NCBI RefSeq assembly: GCF_018255755.1
Contig: NZ_CP073766.1
Coordinates: forward strand, 2,666,001 to 2,730,000
Length of the DNA stretch: 64,000 nucleotides
Direction of reading: 5' to 3'
From: Chitinophaga sp. HK235
GTDB taxonomy: Bacteria > Bacteroidota > Bacteroidia > Chitinophagales > Chitinophagaceae
Shown here: positions 7,188-16,822 of the stretch, in pieces
Position numbering within the stretch: the stretch's first letter is position 1
Layout of the letters: each line of letters opens with the position of its first letter
Notes under the pieces: generated by a model
The model's database searches: none
What the model was told of the DNA's origin: nothing
The model's input: the letters and a program-made list of their open reading frames with translations, nothing else
Translations under genes and position numbers: made by a program

Positions 7188-9656
7188 ATGTCCTTAAGAA
7201 AAATAGTGCTGTCAGCAATACTGTTGCTTTTTATTCAATTCAGCTTTGCACAGGTTTCAACATCACTGAAAGTGATCGTACAGGATGCCGGCGGTCACCA
7301 GCCACTGGACAGGGCTACTATTATACTGACTGCAGCGGATACTCAAAAAAACTATGCCACCACTTTTACAGATAGTACCGGCATTGCAATACTGGAACAC
7401 ATTCCGGCAGCCACCTATCGCCTTACGGTGGGTTATGCCGGTTATGAGCCCTATCAGGAGCTGGTGACCATCCATACCACTGATAAAGGCATCCTTGAAA
7501 AAGCCATACAGCTGCGCTCCGGCAGCAAAACCCTCAACGCCGTTGAGGTAACCGGTAAAAAACAACTGGTCGAAAACAAAATAGACCGTTTGGTTTATAA
7601 CGTAGACCGCGATGTAACTTCACAGGGAGGCATGGTAACAGATGTACTCAGGAAGATTCCCCAGGTAACGGTAGACGCCTCCGGCAACGTAGAACTGCTG
7701 GGCAATCCCAGCGTTCAGTTTCTGATTAACGGTAAGCCCTCTACGATTTTCGGGACCAGTATTGCCGACGCCCTGCAAACCATTCCGGCCTCGCAGATCC
7801 AGAGCATAGAAGTGATGTCGAGCCCCGGATCTAAGTACGACGCAAAAGGAACCGGCGGCATCATCAACATCATCCTCATAAGAAACAAAACACAGGGCTT
7901 CAGTGGCAGCGTAAATGCTACCGCAGGCAGCAGGCTGGAAAACGGATCTGTCAATCTTTACTATAAAGCCAATAACCTGTCTGTATCCGGTTATTTCAAC
8001 GGTAGCGCGCAGCTAAGCTCCCAAACCCGGACCACAACAGACCGAAATGCTACCGACTCTTTTTCCACCAACAAATACTACCTGCAACAAAATGGTGTAA
8101 ATGATTTTCACCGCAACAGCTACCAGACCGGACTGGGAGTAGAATGGGATCCTACAGCTAAAGACAATATTTCCTTCTCCCTTAGCTACAATCATTTTGG
8201 CAACAGCAACGAAGGAGTGATTCAACAATATGATAATACAAGAGATATCAACGGCCGCTTGCTGGAAGAAACAGCCAGCATCAGGAATGCCCTCTCCAAA
8301 GTAAACAACGGCTCTCTGGACCTTTCTCTTGACTACCGGCATAAGTTCAAAAGAGATAAACAGCAGTTATCCATTGTACTCTACAGCAGCAACGGTAATA
8401 ATCAGACATCGTATTCTCAGACCCAGCATGGTATCAATGATCAAAATATATTTTCCGGCTCAGGCAGTCACAACCCGGGTACTGACCGGCTATACAGCTG
8501 GGCCATTGACTATGCACAACCCGTTACCGCTAATTTTCTGCTGGAGGCTGGTTTGAAGTCAGAGATGGAAACACTTTCCAGTAGTGCAGCGGTCCTCTCC
8601 TTTAATCCGGCTGATGGCGGATGGGCACCCGATGATAAACAGTCCTATACTTCCGTTTTTAAACGTCAGGTGTATGCTGGATATGTTTCCGGGAGTATGA
8701 ACCTGTTTCAGTATTTAAATGTGCTGGCGGGCTTCCGCTGGGAATACACCACCAACCACGCTACCTACGATAAAGCAGGCCAGACTGCTATCCCTGATTA
8801 CAGCAATGCAGGCCCATCCCTCACCATAGCACATACCTTTAAAAATCAGCAAACGCTTTCCTTTAGTTATGCCTATCGTCTGGAGCGCCCTGATTACCGG
8901 GACTTAAACCCATTCGTGAATCTCGCCGATCCGCATAACATCACGATGGGCAACCCTTTCCTGAAACCAGAGATCGGGAATGATTTTAAACTCGCCTATA
9001 ACCGGAATTTTAATAACGATAATAATTTGAACATCGTGTTGTTATACACACATAATAGTCCGGATATAAAATCCTATACCACCTTTCATCCGGAGTATAC
9101 CTTTGGCGATGCCGTATATAACAACGTGAACGTAACACAAAGAGACAATATCGCATCCGAGACGAGGATAGGCACCAATATCTCCGGCACCATAGCCCTG
9201 GGCCGTATTATTACCATCAGGCCTAATGTGCAGCTGTACAGGCGGGAAACCAATAATATCCATACCAGCCCTTCCAGGATGAGTGGTTTTGAATACCGGA
9301 TGAACCTGAACACCAGCTGGCAGATCACGAAAGACCTGATTGCAGAAGCTTTTGGTAATTATAAATCAGGGATAAGATGGCAGGGCCGTCAGGCAGACTT
9401 TCTCTCCTATACGTTCGCTGTTAAAAAACAGCTGTTTAATAATAAGGGCAGTATCGGCATCGTGGCCGCCAATCCCTTTGCCCCGTATCTGAAACAGCGG
9501 ACTATTCAGGAAACCACTAATTTAAACGCTACGAGCCTGTTGTATATTCCGTACCGGTCTTTTGGGGTCAACTTCATGTATAAGTTCGGGAAAATAAAGG
9601 TGTCCAAATCAAAGGATGCGGAAAACTTTTTAACTAAACCACCGGTAGAGAACTAG
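7188..9656 (+). CDS. TonB-dependent-receptor-like outer-membrane beta-barrel protein
   Basis: About 822 residues. Signal peptide (LRKIVLSAILLLFIQFSFAQ), then a carboxypeptidase-regulatory-like Ig domain (about 25-115, with YRLTVGYAGYEPY), a TonB plug-like domain (DVLRKIPQVTVDASGNVELL, INGKPS, GTGGIINIIL) and a C-terminal barrel with the family motif YRDLNPFVNLADP. I used the ATG at 7188; ATG 7176 would add four residues, and the frame stays open further upstream but overlaps the kinase. The substrate is unknown. It lies 67 bp after the kinase gene and may be in its operon. It is a paralogue of the protein encoded at 31380-33830. Confidence 0.85.
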   Translation: MSLRKIVLSAILLLFIQFSFAQVSTSLKVIVQDAGGHQPLDRATIILTAADTQKNYATTFTDSTGIAILEHIPAATYRLTVGYAGYEPYQELVTIHTTDKGILEKAIQLRSGSKTLNAVEVTGKKQLVENKIDRLVYNVDRDVTSQGGMVTDVLRKIPQVTVDASGNVELLGNPSVQFLINGKPSTIFGTSIADALQTIPASQIQSIEVMSSPGSKYDAKGTGGIINIILIRNKTQGFSGSVNATAGSRLENGSVNLYYKANNLSVSGYFNGSAQLSSQTRTTTDRNATDSFSTNKYYLQQNGVNDFHRNSYQTGLGVEWDPTAKDNISFSLSYNHFGNSNEGVIQQYDNTRDINGRLLEETASIRNALSKVNNGSLDLSLDYRHKFKRDKQQLSIVLYSSNGNNQTSYSQTQHGINDQNIFSGSGSHNPGTDRLYSWAIDYAQPVTANFLLEAGLKSEMETLSSSAAVLSFNPADGGWAPDDKQSYTSVFKRQVYAGYVSGSMNLFQYLNVLAGFRWEYTTNHATYDKAGQTAIPDYSNAGPSLTIAHTFKNQQTLSFSYAYRLERPDYRDLNPFVNLADPHNITMGNPFLKPEIGNDFKLAYNRNFNNDNNLNIVLLYTHNSPDIKSYTTFHPEYTFGDAVYNNVNVTQRDNIASETRIGTNISGTIALGRIITIRPNVQLYRRETNNIHTSPSRMSGFEYRMNLNTSWQITKDLIAEAFGNYKSGIRWQGRQADFLSYTFAVKKQLFNNKGSIGIVAANPFAPYLKQRTIQETTNLNATSLLYIPYRSFGVNFMYKFGKIKVSKSKDAENFLTKPPVEN

Positions 9657-9718
9657 TCCCAGGCGCTTTTCCGCTGTTTGGCTGCACTGTATGCATTAAA
9701 AAAGGATGACATGGGTCT

Positions 9719-9750
9719 TTTGGCTATTAGTGCAATATCTGGTAATTTTA
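9719..9750 (+). promoter_or_regulatory. Bacteroidota-type promoter for gapA
   Basis: A TTTG at 9719-9722, a 20-bp spacer, then TAATTTTA at 9743-9750, seven of eight bases of the Bacteroidota -7 consensus TAnnTTTG. This predicts a start around 9756 and a very short leader before the ATG at 9765/9771, which supports that start over the longer open frame from 9678. Confidence 0.5.
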
Positions 9751-9770
9751 CAAGCTACAAAGATATGAGC

Positions 9771-10787
9771 ATGAGAATAGCTATCAATGGTTTTGGGCGT
9801 ATCGGCAGGATGTCTTTACGTATACTACTGCAGAAAACAGGAATTGAAGTAATCGCAATAAATGATCTGGCAGATATTCCGACACTGGCACACCTTTACA
9901 TGTACGACTCCGTACATGGTCAGTATCAGGGAAGTGTAGAGGCCACCGCCGATTCTCTGATTATTGACGGGAAACCGATCCGTATTTTATCAGAACGTGA
10001 TCCGCTGAAATTGCCCTGGGCAGACATGGATATCGATCTGGTACTTGAAGCGACAGGTAAATTTACCAGCAGGAAAGCTGCAGAACAGCATCTGCAGGCT
10101 GGCGCAAGGCAGGTCATTGTGTCAGCGCCTTCACCGGACAAAGATATTCCTACTATTGTATTGGGCGTGAACGACCATTTAATAGATCTTACTTCACCGG
10201 TATTGTCTAATGCATCCTGCACCACGAACAATGTGGCGCCTATGGTAAAAGTGTTAGATGACAACTGGGGTATCAAAGATGGTTACATTACCACCGTTCA
10301 TTCCATGACAGGAGATCAGAACCTGCATGATGCGCCACATAGGGATCTCCGCAGAGCACGGGCTGCATCAGCATCTATTATTCCTACCAGTACAGGCGCG
10401 GCAAAAGCCATCACCTCTATATTTCCACATCTGGAAGGTAAAATGGGCGGCGCAGGCATACGCGTACCGGTTTTAAATGGCTCGCTGACTGATTTCACGT
10501 GCATCCTGAAAAAACAACCCGGAAGCGTGGCCGAGATCAATGCCAAATTCAAGGAAGCTGCTGCCACTTCCATGAAAGGTGTACTGAAATATACAGAAGC
10601 GCCTATCGTATCCATAGATGTCGTAGATAATCCTTATTCCTGCACCTTCGATGCTTTACTGACCTCCATCGTAGGGGACCTGGTGAAAGTGGTAGGCTGG
10701 TACGATAACGAATTCGGATATTCCAACCGCCTCGCGGATTTAGTAGTACGTATTGCTGAATTGAAACATCAGGAGACAACCATCTAG
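9771..10787 (+). CDS. gapA: glyceraldehyde-3-phosphate dehydrogenase, type I
   Basis: About 338 residues, the normal GAPDH length. It catalyses NAD-dependent oxidation and phosphorylation of glyceraldehyde 3-phosphate in glycolysis. The Rossmann signature is INGFGRIGR at the N-terminus; AINDL supplies the Asp typical of NAD rather than NADP preference. The catalytic Cys is in SNASCTTNN (residue 150 with this start) and the catalytic His is in TTVHSMTGDQ (residue 176). These positions match the family numbering and favour ATG 9771, although ATG 9765 is two codons upstream. The region after the catalytic Cys (HDAPHRDLRRARAA) is slightly shortened relative to common sequences. Confidence 0.95.
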   Translation: MRIAINGFGRIGRMSLRILLQKTGIEVIAINDLADIPTLAHLYMYDSVHGQYQGSVEATADSLIIDGKPIRILSERDPLKLPWADMDIDLVLEATGKFTSRKAAEQHLQAGARQVIVSAPSPDKDIPTIVLGVNDHLIDLTSPVLSNASCTTNNVAPMVKVLDDNWGIKDGYITTVHSMTGDQNLHDAPHRDLRRARAASASIIPTSTGAAKAITSIFPHLEGKMGGAGIRVPVLNGSLTDFTCILKKQPGSVAEINAKFKEAAATSMKGVLKYTEAPIVSIDVVDNPYSCTFDALLTSIVGDLVKVVGWYDNEFGYSNRLADLVVRIAELKHQETTI

Positions 10788-10819
10788 CGGATACAGCCGC
10801 CTGCAATAAAAAAGAAAAG

Positions 10820-10856
10820 GGGGATCTCCTATGTTTGTAAAAACAAGGAGATCCCC
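10820..10856. terminator. bidirectional terminator between gapA and the phosphatase gene
   Basis: GGGGATCTCCT/AGGAGATCCCC (10820-10830 and 10846-10856), 11 perfect pairs, flanked by an A-rich left side and a TCTTCTTTT right side. The two genes converge here. Confidence 0.8.
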
Positions 10857-10874
10857 TCTTCTTTTAAGCTGTAT

Positions 10875-12308
10875 TTATTTGGTGATGGTAAAATTATCTA
10901 CTTCTTTTCCTTCTTCCGACAACTGTCTGAATATGATTTTATTTCCATCTACATCCGCTACTGTAAAGGAGTGTGTGCTGGAGATAAATTTGTAGGTGAA
11001 CTTCTGCCAGGAATCAGTATCCTCCTGTTGATCTTCATTATACAGTTCCTGGCCGCCGGCACCGGTTACCAGATAGATGATGCCATTGGCTTTGGTTTGC
11101 GATTGCCCGTTGAAGTTTTTATCCAGCTGCCATTTTCCGGTCACTACCCTACCACGGATGGTTTTGTTGTCTTTGCCACCTACCAGTAAAGTACCTTTTT
11201 TATCCGGCCTGAAATGCATGGGGAAACTGCGCTGATAATTATGTACGTGACCATTTAACACCACATCCACACTACCAGCTTCCAGTACGGGAGACAACAA
11301 ACGCATCTGTTGCTGTTCAAAATGGTCTCTGGAGGAGCTAAACCCCGGATGATGAAACACTACTATCTTCCAAACAGCATCTGTAGCTGATTTCAGGTCA
11401 TTGGCCACCCATTTCAACAGCGTACTGTCGGTCCAGTCAACATAGGTATCGGAATCAATGAAAGTCCAGTGTGTATTTCCGTAATTGAAGGAGAAATTGC
11501 CCATTACAGGATATGCTTTGCCCGCGGCGGTTTCGAAGGCTTTTTTGTTTTCAGGAGTTGCTTTGATCAACGGCACCACCGGCCCCCCTTCTGCGCCCTG
11601 CAGACCGTTCAGCGGCTGGTCCCAGAAACTATAATAGGCCAGGGCATCGGGGTAACTGTTAAGATCCCGGGTATCACCGTCATGGTTGCCTAAAGCCGCT
11701 ACAAAAGGAATGGAACGCATCAGCGGAGCGCCTTCGCTGCTGATGGTATCTGCATTGTACACCGGCCAGAATTTGGTGCGGTATTCAGATATCAGTCCTC
11801 TTTCATACACAATATCTCCTGGTACTACCACCAGATCGGGATTCACGCCGTATGCCTGCTGCGCCAGTGTTTTAGCACTGGAGGTGCCGGCACCGATATC
11901 ACCGAAGGCCACGAAGCGGTAAGGCTGGCCTTTTTCCTTAGGTGCTTTGCCCTGGGCAGTAAATACTACTTTTTTATTTTTTAACACCCGATAATTAAAG
12001 CTGTTGCCTGCAGTGAGACCAGCGAAAAGTGTTCTGTATACAAAATGAGTGTTCACATTCGCCACTGCTACTCTGGTAGCTTCCGATCTGGCTGCTTTCT
12101 GCCAGCTGGCAGCAGCGGCTGTTTTATACTCCACCTCCCAGTTAGTAGTACTGTCGGCGCTATGCCATAACAGTTCCAGCGAAGTGGCCGAAGGCTGGTA
12201 CCCTATCTGCAGGTATGGTGGTGTAATAAAGGATTGGTTTGTTTGTGCGTTGATTTCTTTGGTGAGAAGAAATAAACCAAAAAATAAACAATACGTCTTC
12301 TTCAACAT
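10875..12308 (-). CDS. purple-acid-phosphatase-like metallophosphoesterase, exported
   Basis: 477 residues with a signal peptide (cleavage near INAQ). An N-terminal fibronectin-III-like domain (about 30-115) precedes the catalytic domain. All five purple acid phosphatase blocks are visible: FGDIG (Asp137), GDIVY (164-168), GNHD (207-210), FHHPG (318-322) and GHVHNYQR (353-360). The enzyme hydrolyses phosphate esters in the periplasm or outside the cell. It is the last gene of a three-gene leftward operon, 21 bp after the beta-helix lipoprotein, which suggests the TonB receptor at the head takes up a phosphorus-containing compound or its product. Confidence 0.88.
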   Translation of the reverse strand: MLKKTYCLFFGLFLLTKEINAQTNQSFITPPYLQIGYQPSATSLELLWHSADSTTNWEVEYKTAAAASWQKAARSEATRVAVANVNTHFVYRTLFAGLTAGNSFNYRVLKNKKVVFTAQGKAPKEKGQPYRFVAFGDIGAGTSSAKTLAQQAYGVNPDLVVVPGDIVYERGLISEYRTKFWPVYNADTISSEGAPLMRSIPFVAALGNHDGDTRDLNSYPDALAYYSFWDQPLNGLQGAEGGPVVPLIKATPENKKAFETAAGKAYPVMGNFSFNYGNTHWTFIDSDTYVDWTDSTLLKWVANDLKSATDAVWKIVVFHHPGFSSSRDHFEQQQMRLLSPVLEAGSVDVVLNGHVHNYQRSFPMHFRPDKKGTLLVGGKDNKTIRGRVVTGKWQLDKNFNGQSQTKANGIIYLVTGAGGQELYNEDQQEDTDSWQKFTYKFISSTHSFTVADVDGNKIIFRQLSEEGKEVDNFTITK

Positions 12309-12329
12309 TATGATTCGCGGTTTTTTAGA

Positions 12330-13742
12330 TTAGTGTTTGTTGCCATAGCCGTTAAACTGATAACATCCCATATCTTTTCCCGGCGGGGTGATTTCGGTAG
12401 CACCATAGATAGGATCTACCGGCACATCAGCCCTGGGAGAGAATCCGGTAAAACCTTTACCGATGCAAGGCGAAGTGGGTTTCAGTCTGAAATCATATTT
12501 ACCTACAAAAGAAATATCTCTCAGGTTAAGACCAGCAGGCAAAGGGCAGGGACCATTCACAAACTGCGGGTTATTGGCCCCGAGTATTGCGGGATTGGCT
12601 GCATAGGTAGCACCGGGCGTCCAGTTGGCTGGCAGGAAGGAAGCCGGAGCCGGGAAGTCAGTAGCAGGCGCTTTACTGATACATACACTGATCGCCTGTG
12701 TAGGATAAATGCTGTTGGCAACAGACAAAGAATCAGTATACGTATAGTTGTAACCGTAGCGCAGGTTAGCCGTATCGGCGATAGGGTTTTGTACCACCCT
12801 CAGACCGAATTTACAGTTAATGATCAGGTTGTTGTAAGCCATTCCCCCGGCACCTTCTTCAAAGTTGATAGAGCCGCCGCGTCCTGCTGACGATCTTCTG
12901 TAGCCACAGTTCACGATGGTGTTATTGTACATCCGCATGTTACTGTTAGGCACACCCGCAATGGCACCGGCATTGGAAAGTTTGGGGCCGTTGGTTGCCA
13001 TACCGATGCAGAGGTTATAGGCAAAATCGCCTCTTAAGCCGGCTTTGCCATTCATGGCTTCTCCACCGGTGTATCCGCATTTCTCAAAAGTATTTCGCAT
13101 GATAGACACCTTACCACCTAAGATTCTGAGTGGATCGTCTACACTGCCGTATATCCAGGAGTCTTCCATTACAAACACACCGTGAGGATTCTGGAAAAAC
13201 AGCGGATAGGGACTGGTGTAAATCTGCCGGATGCCGCTGGCCGCGGGGATCGCGGCACCACCAAACTCAATACGGGTCCATTTGATGACCATCAGCGGAC
13301 AGGTAGGGCCGCCGATGATACCTACCCATTTACCGCGAAGAGCCGGGTCCTGGTTGGGGTCTGCACCATAGGTATCCGTTTTGGTAATACCCGGATAGGT
13401 AATCAGATTGGGCTTTTCCTGGGTACCCAATGAAATAAGTGTTCCTCTGACACCTAATCCATAGTTCCCTGTAAACTTGATCGTTACTCCTTCCTGGATG
13501 ATAAGGGTATCTTTTTCATTGATGAAGATATCACCACATACCGTATAGGTCTTACCCGCCAGCATAGTCCCTTTTACTGCGTTGTTCAAAGGATCTGATC
13601 CAAGGCATACCGCATCACTTACCGGGGAAGCTATCGCCTGCGGCGCTTTGTACAGGTCTTTGGTATCTGCCACTTTATTGCATGCCGCAGTACACGCCAA
13701 TAAGCCCAGAAGAGAAACGATACTGAATATATTATGCTTCAT
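12330..13742 (-). CDS. lipoprotein with right-handed parallel beta-helix character
   Basis: 470 residues from the ATG at 13742; the frame stays open to 13823 but would overlap the receptor gene. The N-terminus is a lipoprotein signal (LLGLLACTAAC) followed by a short linker. The body has the repetitive G-N-I/T pattern of pectate-lyase-like beta-helices (VWEDSWIYGSVDDPLRI-like turns, MRMYNNTIVNCGY, MAYNNLIINCKFG). No catalytic residues can be assigned. It sits between a TonB receptor (10 bp) and a phosphatase (21 bp), so it is probably a surface-exposed binding or processing partner. Confidence 0.75.
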   Translation of the reverse strand: MKHNIFSIVSLLGLLACTAACNKVADTKDLYKAPQAIASPVSDAVCLGSDPLNNAVKGTMLAGKTYTVCGDIFINEKDTLIIQEGVTIKFTGNYGLGVRGTLISLGTQEKPNLITYPGITKTDTYGADPNQDPALRGKWVGIIGGPTCPLMVIKWTRIEFGGAAIPAASGIRQIYTSPYPLFFQNPHGVFVMEDSWIYGSVDDPLRILGGKVSIMRNTFEKCGYTGGEAMNGKAGLRGDFAYNLCIGMATNGPKLSNAGAIAGVPNSNMRMYNNTIVNCGYRRSSAGRGGSINFEEGAGGMAYNNLIINCKFGLRVVQNPIADTANLRYGYNYTYTDSLSVANSIYPTQAISVCISKAPATDFPAPASFLPANWTPGATYAANPAILGANNPQFVNGPCPLPAGLNLRDISFVGKYDFRLKPTSPCIGKGFTGFSPRADVPVDPIYGATEITPPGKDMGCYQFNGYGNKH

Positions 13743-13752
13743 ACTGCTTTTT

Positions 13753-16551
13753 TTAAAGTTTGTATCTGAAACCAAATAAAAACGATGTTTTGTAATAGTC
13801 TTTCTGCACAACAATCTTATCATCCGGAGTTGACTGCTGGCTTAATGGCACGCTGGTTTTCTGCAGATAGTTGTTGTAAGGGAGATGCATACTGGTGATA
13901 GAAGGTGTGTTGGTCAGGTTATTGATTTTTCCATAGAAAGTCAGTTTTCTATAGATCCTTTGTTCAAAGGAAAGGTCCAGCTGGGTGGTGGGCTGTAGCC
14001 AGTAATGCAGGCCGGCATAGGTGTTCAGGATAGCGAGCCTTTCACCGGTATATACTACTGCCACCTGCAGGTCTGTTCCTGTTTGGGTGTTTTTATACAA
14101 CAAAGACAGGTTGCCGATATGATTTGCCTGTCCCTGCATAGGCCTGGTTTCTGATATGTATTTATCGGTGATGCCTAACTGCGGATCTCTGTATTTATAC
14201 AGCATACTGTCGTTGGTAATACGGGAATGGGTATACGTATAGTTGGCTGAGATACCGAAAGAACCGATGTATTTGATGAATACCGCTTCAAACCCATAGT
14301 TGGTAGCCGCCGTTCCAATGTTAACCGGTTTAAACACCTGGGTATTGTAGCCAAACTTCCTTACAGAAAGTTCGATGGGGTCATCGATTTTTTTATAGAA
14401 CACGCCCAGCAGGAGCTGGTCTGCTTTACCGGGGAAGAGCTCATAACGGAAGTCGAAGTTATGTGCAGTGGAATGTTGCAGTCCTTCCGGGTTTCCTCTT
14501 TCCTTAAACAGTTCATAGTTATCAGGACCATCCGGTATCAGTTCGGAAAACTGAGGTCTGGCAATGGCTTTGTAATAAGAAAGACGCAGTGTTTGATTAC
14601 GGAACAGCTGATATTTAAGCTGCAGGCTGGGTAAAAGGTCGGTGTAGGAAATGGTACCGTCTTTATAATCCGCGGTGGTCGGCAGTTGTGTATTGTATTG
14701 TTGTTGGGTATGTTCTACCCTTACACCGCCCAATGCTTCCAGCTGATGTGTAAGCTGCCATTTGCCCTGCAGGTAAGCTGCAGAAACATCTTCGCTGAAC
14801 GTATAGTTGTTGCCGTTCAGTTGTGCAGTAGCATCAGAGCCGATGAAGGTAAACCTGGCAGCATCAATGGTCGTGAACAGTTGATTGTTTCCTGAGATGC
14901 GCAGCGGGTTCAGGGAATAGTAATTGTAGAAATTATCACGGTGTTTATTCCGGTATAAGGCACCTGCCTTCAGTTCAAAAAACCGGTTCAGTAATTTTGT
15001 TTCTTTGGTATAGTTGGCATAAAAGGAAAGGTCCCTGTCGCTGTTTTGCATCCAGCTGCGGTTCATGGCGTTTAAAATATCCTCACCTGCCAGTTGCACT
15101 TTGCTGCCGGTCCTGTCAACACTTAATCCGCCATGGGAAAAGGAGGTCTGATCAGGGATACTGTTTTTGGCGATGGAGTATGCTGCGGACCAGTCTATTT
15201 TACTGGTGCCGGTTATCTGGTGCTCACCTTGTAAAGTGGCGTTGTAAATGGACTGATACTGCCAGGTGGTCCTGTAAGAGTATGAGAGTGTTTGGTTAAT
15301 GGCATTGGTCGTATCATACGATTCTCTTACCTGTTTATCATCCAGGTTGACATAGGTGGAGAAAAGGGAAATTTTGTTTCTCTGGTTGAACCGGTAGTCT
15401 ACCTTACCGCTGACGCCTATACGCTGTGTACGGGTAGAATATTTCCGCTCCCTCAGAAATTCAAAGGATGGGATGTTGTCCACATTGGGCGTGGTAGCAG
15501 TGGTAAATACGGAAGTGGCGGTACCTCTGTACTGATTCTGATAACTGCCGGATAAAATAACGCCCAGTTCTTTATTTTTACCAAAGCGGTTACCGATAGT
15601 AAGACCAGCTGTGGTATTGATGGGGGTTGATTTAGGGGTATAGTTCATATGTCCCAGCGGGAACTCGGATTCATTGGCAACATAGGCGGGCCCGTTGATC
15701 TGGTTGGGCGACCTTTTATTCATGGTGCTGCTGGAGAAGGATTGAAAAGGCTGCTCGCCGAAGATGTTGTTATAACCGCCTGAAAAATTCACCTGCAGCA
15801 GTTTGGTCGCAGGAGCATCTTTCATGACCAGGTTGATGGTACCTCCGATGGCATCACCTTCCATAGAGGGCGTCAGGCTTTTGCTGACTTCCAGCCGCTC
15901 CAGCAGTTCGGAGGGGAAAAGGTCCAGCGGAATGAAGCGGCTTTTATTATCCGGACTGGGTATTTTAATATTATTGACAAGGGTATTGATATATCGTTTG
16001 TCCATCCCGCGTATGATAGGATAACGTCCTTCTCCTGAGCTTCCTTTTTCGATGGTCACACCGCTGACTCTTTGCAGCGCATTAGCGACTGTAATATCAG
16101 GCAGCAGTTGCAGTGTTTTGGAAGACAGGATATTGACCACCTGGTTGGCGTTTTGTTCCAGGTGTCTGGCTCCCGACTCATCATTCCTGGAGCTGCCTAC
16201 CACCGTGATTCCTGAAAGCTCGCTGTGCAAAGGTTTTGCAAGGATGTCCACCACTTCTATATCATTATCCGATTTGATATGCACAGGGCCTGCCTTAGCC
16301 ACTGAATAACCGATATAGGTGGCCATCAGCTCATAACTACCGGGTTTCAGGTTTTTAAAATGAAAGGAGCCATCCAGCTTCACGATGGCCTTGCCGGAAA
16401 GACCTTTTAAAATGACGGTGGCACCTACTAAGGGTTCGCCGGTTACTGCATCTGTTACCCGGCCTTTAATCACTTGCGAATAAGCCTGAAGGGTGAAGGA
16501 TACAAGAAATGCTGAAAAAATTAGTTTTGTAAATTTTTTTGCAGTGGCCAT
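13753..16551 (-). CDS. TonB-dependent receptor with carboxypeptidase-regulatory N-terminal domain
   Basis: 932 residues. Signal peptide (FSAFLVSFTLQAYSQ), a CarboxypepD_reg-like domain (about 28-110, VTDAVTGEPLVGATVILKG), a plug domain (VANALQRVSGVTIEKG, RYPIIRGMDKRYINTLVNNI) and a 22-strand-type barrel ending in the C-terminal FLFGFRYKL. The plug wording (ISKSLTPSMEGDAIGGTINL type) is that of the larger TonB receptors that are not SusC. It heads an operon with the beta-helix lipoprotein and the metallophosphoesterase, so a phosphate ester or phosphorylated polymer is a reasonable but unproven substrate. Confidence 0.9.
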   Translation of the reverse strand: MATAKKFTKLIFSAFLVSFTLQAYSQVIKGRVTDAVTGEPLVGATVILKGLSGKAIVKLDGSFHFKNLKPGSYELMATYIGYSVAKAGPVHIKSDNDIEVVDILAKPLHSELSGITVVGSSRNDESGARHLEQNANQVVNILSSKTLQLLPDITVANALQRVSGVTIEKGSSGEGRYPIIRGMDKRYINTLVNNIKIPSPDNKSRFIPLDLFPSELLERLEVSKSLTPSMEGDAIGGTINLVMKDAPATKLLQVNFSGGYNNIFGEQPFQSFSSSTMNKRSPNQINGPAYVANESEFPLGHMNYTPKSTPINTTAGLTIGNRFGKNKELGVILSGSYQNQYRGTATSVFTTATTPNVDNIPSFEFLRERKYSTRTQRIGVSGKVDYRFNQRNKISLFSTYVNLDDKQVRESYDTTNAINQTLSYSYRTTWQYQSIYNATLQGEHQITGTSKIDWSAAYSIAKNSIPDQTSFSHGGLSVDRTGSKVQLAGEDILNAMNRSWMQNSDRDLSFYANYTKETKLLNRFFELKAGALYRNKHRDNFYNYYSLNPLRISGNNQLFTTIDAARFTFIGSDATAQLNGNNYTFSEDVSAAYLQGKWQLTHQLEALGGVRVEHTQQQYNTQLPTTADYKDGTISYTDLLPSLQLKYQLFRNQTLRLSYYKAIARPQFSELIPDGPDNYELFKERGNPEGLQHSTAHNFDFRYELFPGKADQLLLGVFYKKIDDPIELSVRKFGYNTQVFKPVNIGTAATNYGFEAVFIKYIGSFGISANYTYTHSRITNDSMLYKYRDPQLGITDKYISETRPMQGQANHIGNLSLLYKNTQTGTDLQVAVVYTGERLAILNTYAGLHYWLQPTTQLDLSFEQRIYRKLTFYGKINNLTNTPSITSMHLPYNNYLQKTSVPLSQQSTPDDKIVVQKDYYKTSFLFGFRYKL

Positions 16552-16740
16552 ATGTTGATTTTAACACTGCAAATGTGTAGAGTTATTACCTCAGAATATA
16601 GTGGGGACAAAGGATTTCACGTAAACATAATCAATTCATCATGCTTCGTTAACAATTTCTCCAGAATGTTTCCAGAATTTAAATATAGATAGTCATCCAG
16701 GACATTTTATGGGCTAAAGGAGGTTTGTATAGGCAAAAAT

Positions 16741-16782
16741 ATAGCAAAGGCTTCAAATCATCAATCGTGAAGCCTTTGCTAT
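16741..16782 (-). terminator. intrinsic terminator after the 825-residue exported protein
   Basis: ATAGCAAAGGCTTCA/TGAAGCCTTTGCTAT (16741-16755 and 16768-16782), 15 perfect pairs and a 12-nt loop, 41 bp beyond the stop of the leftward gene. On the minus strand it is followed by a T-rich run. Confidence 0.8.
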
Positions 16783-16822
16783 AATTTTTTGTGGTGTTAT
16801 ATAGATTCCTAAACAGGCATTC

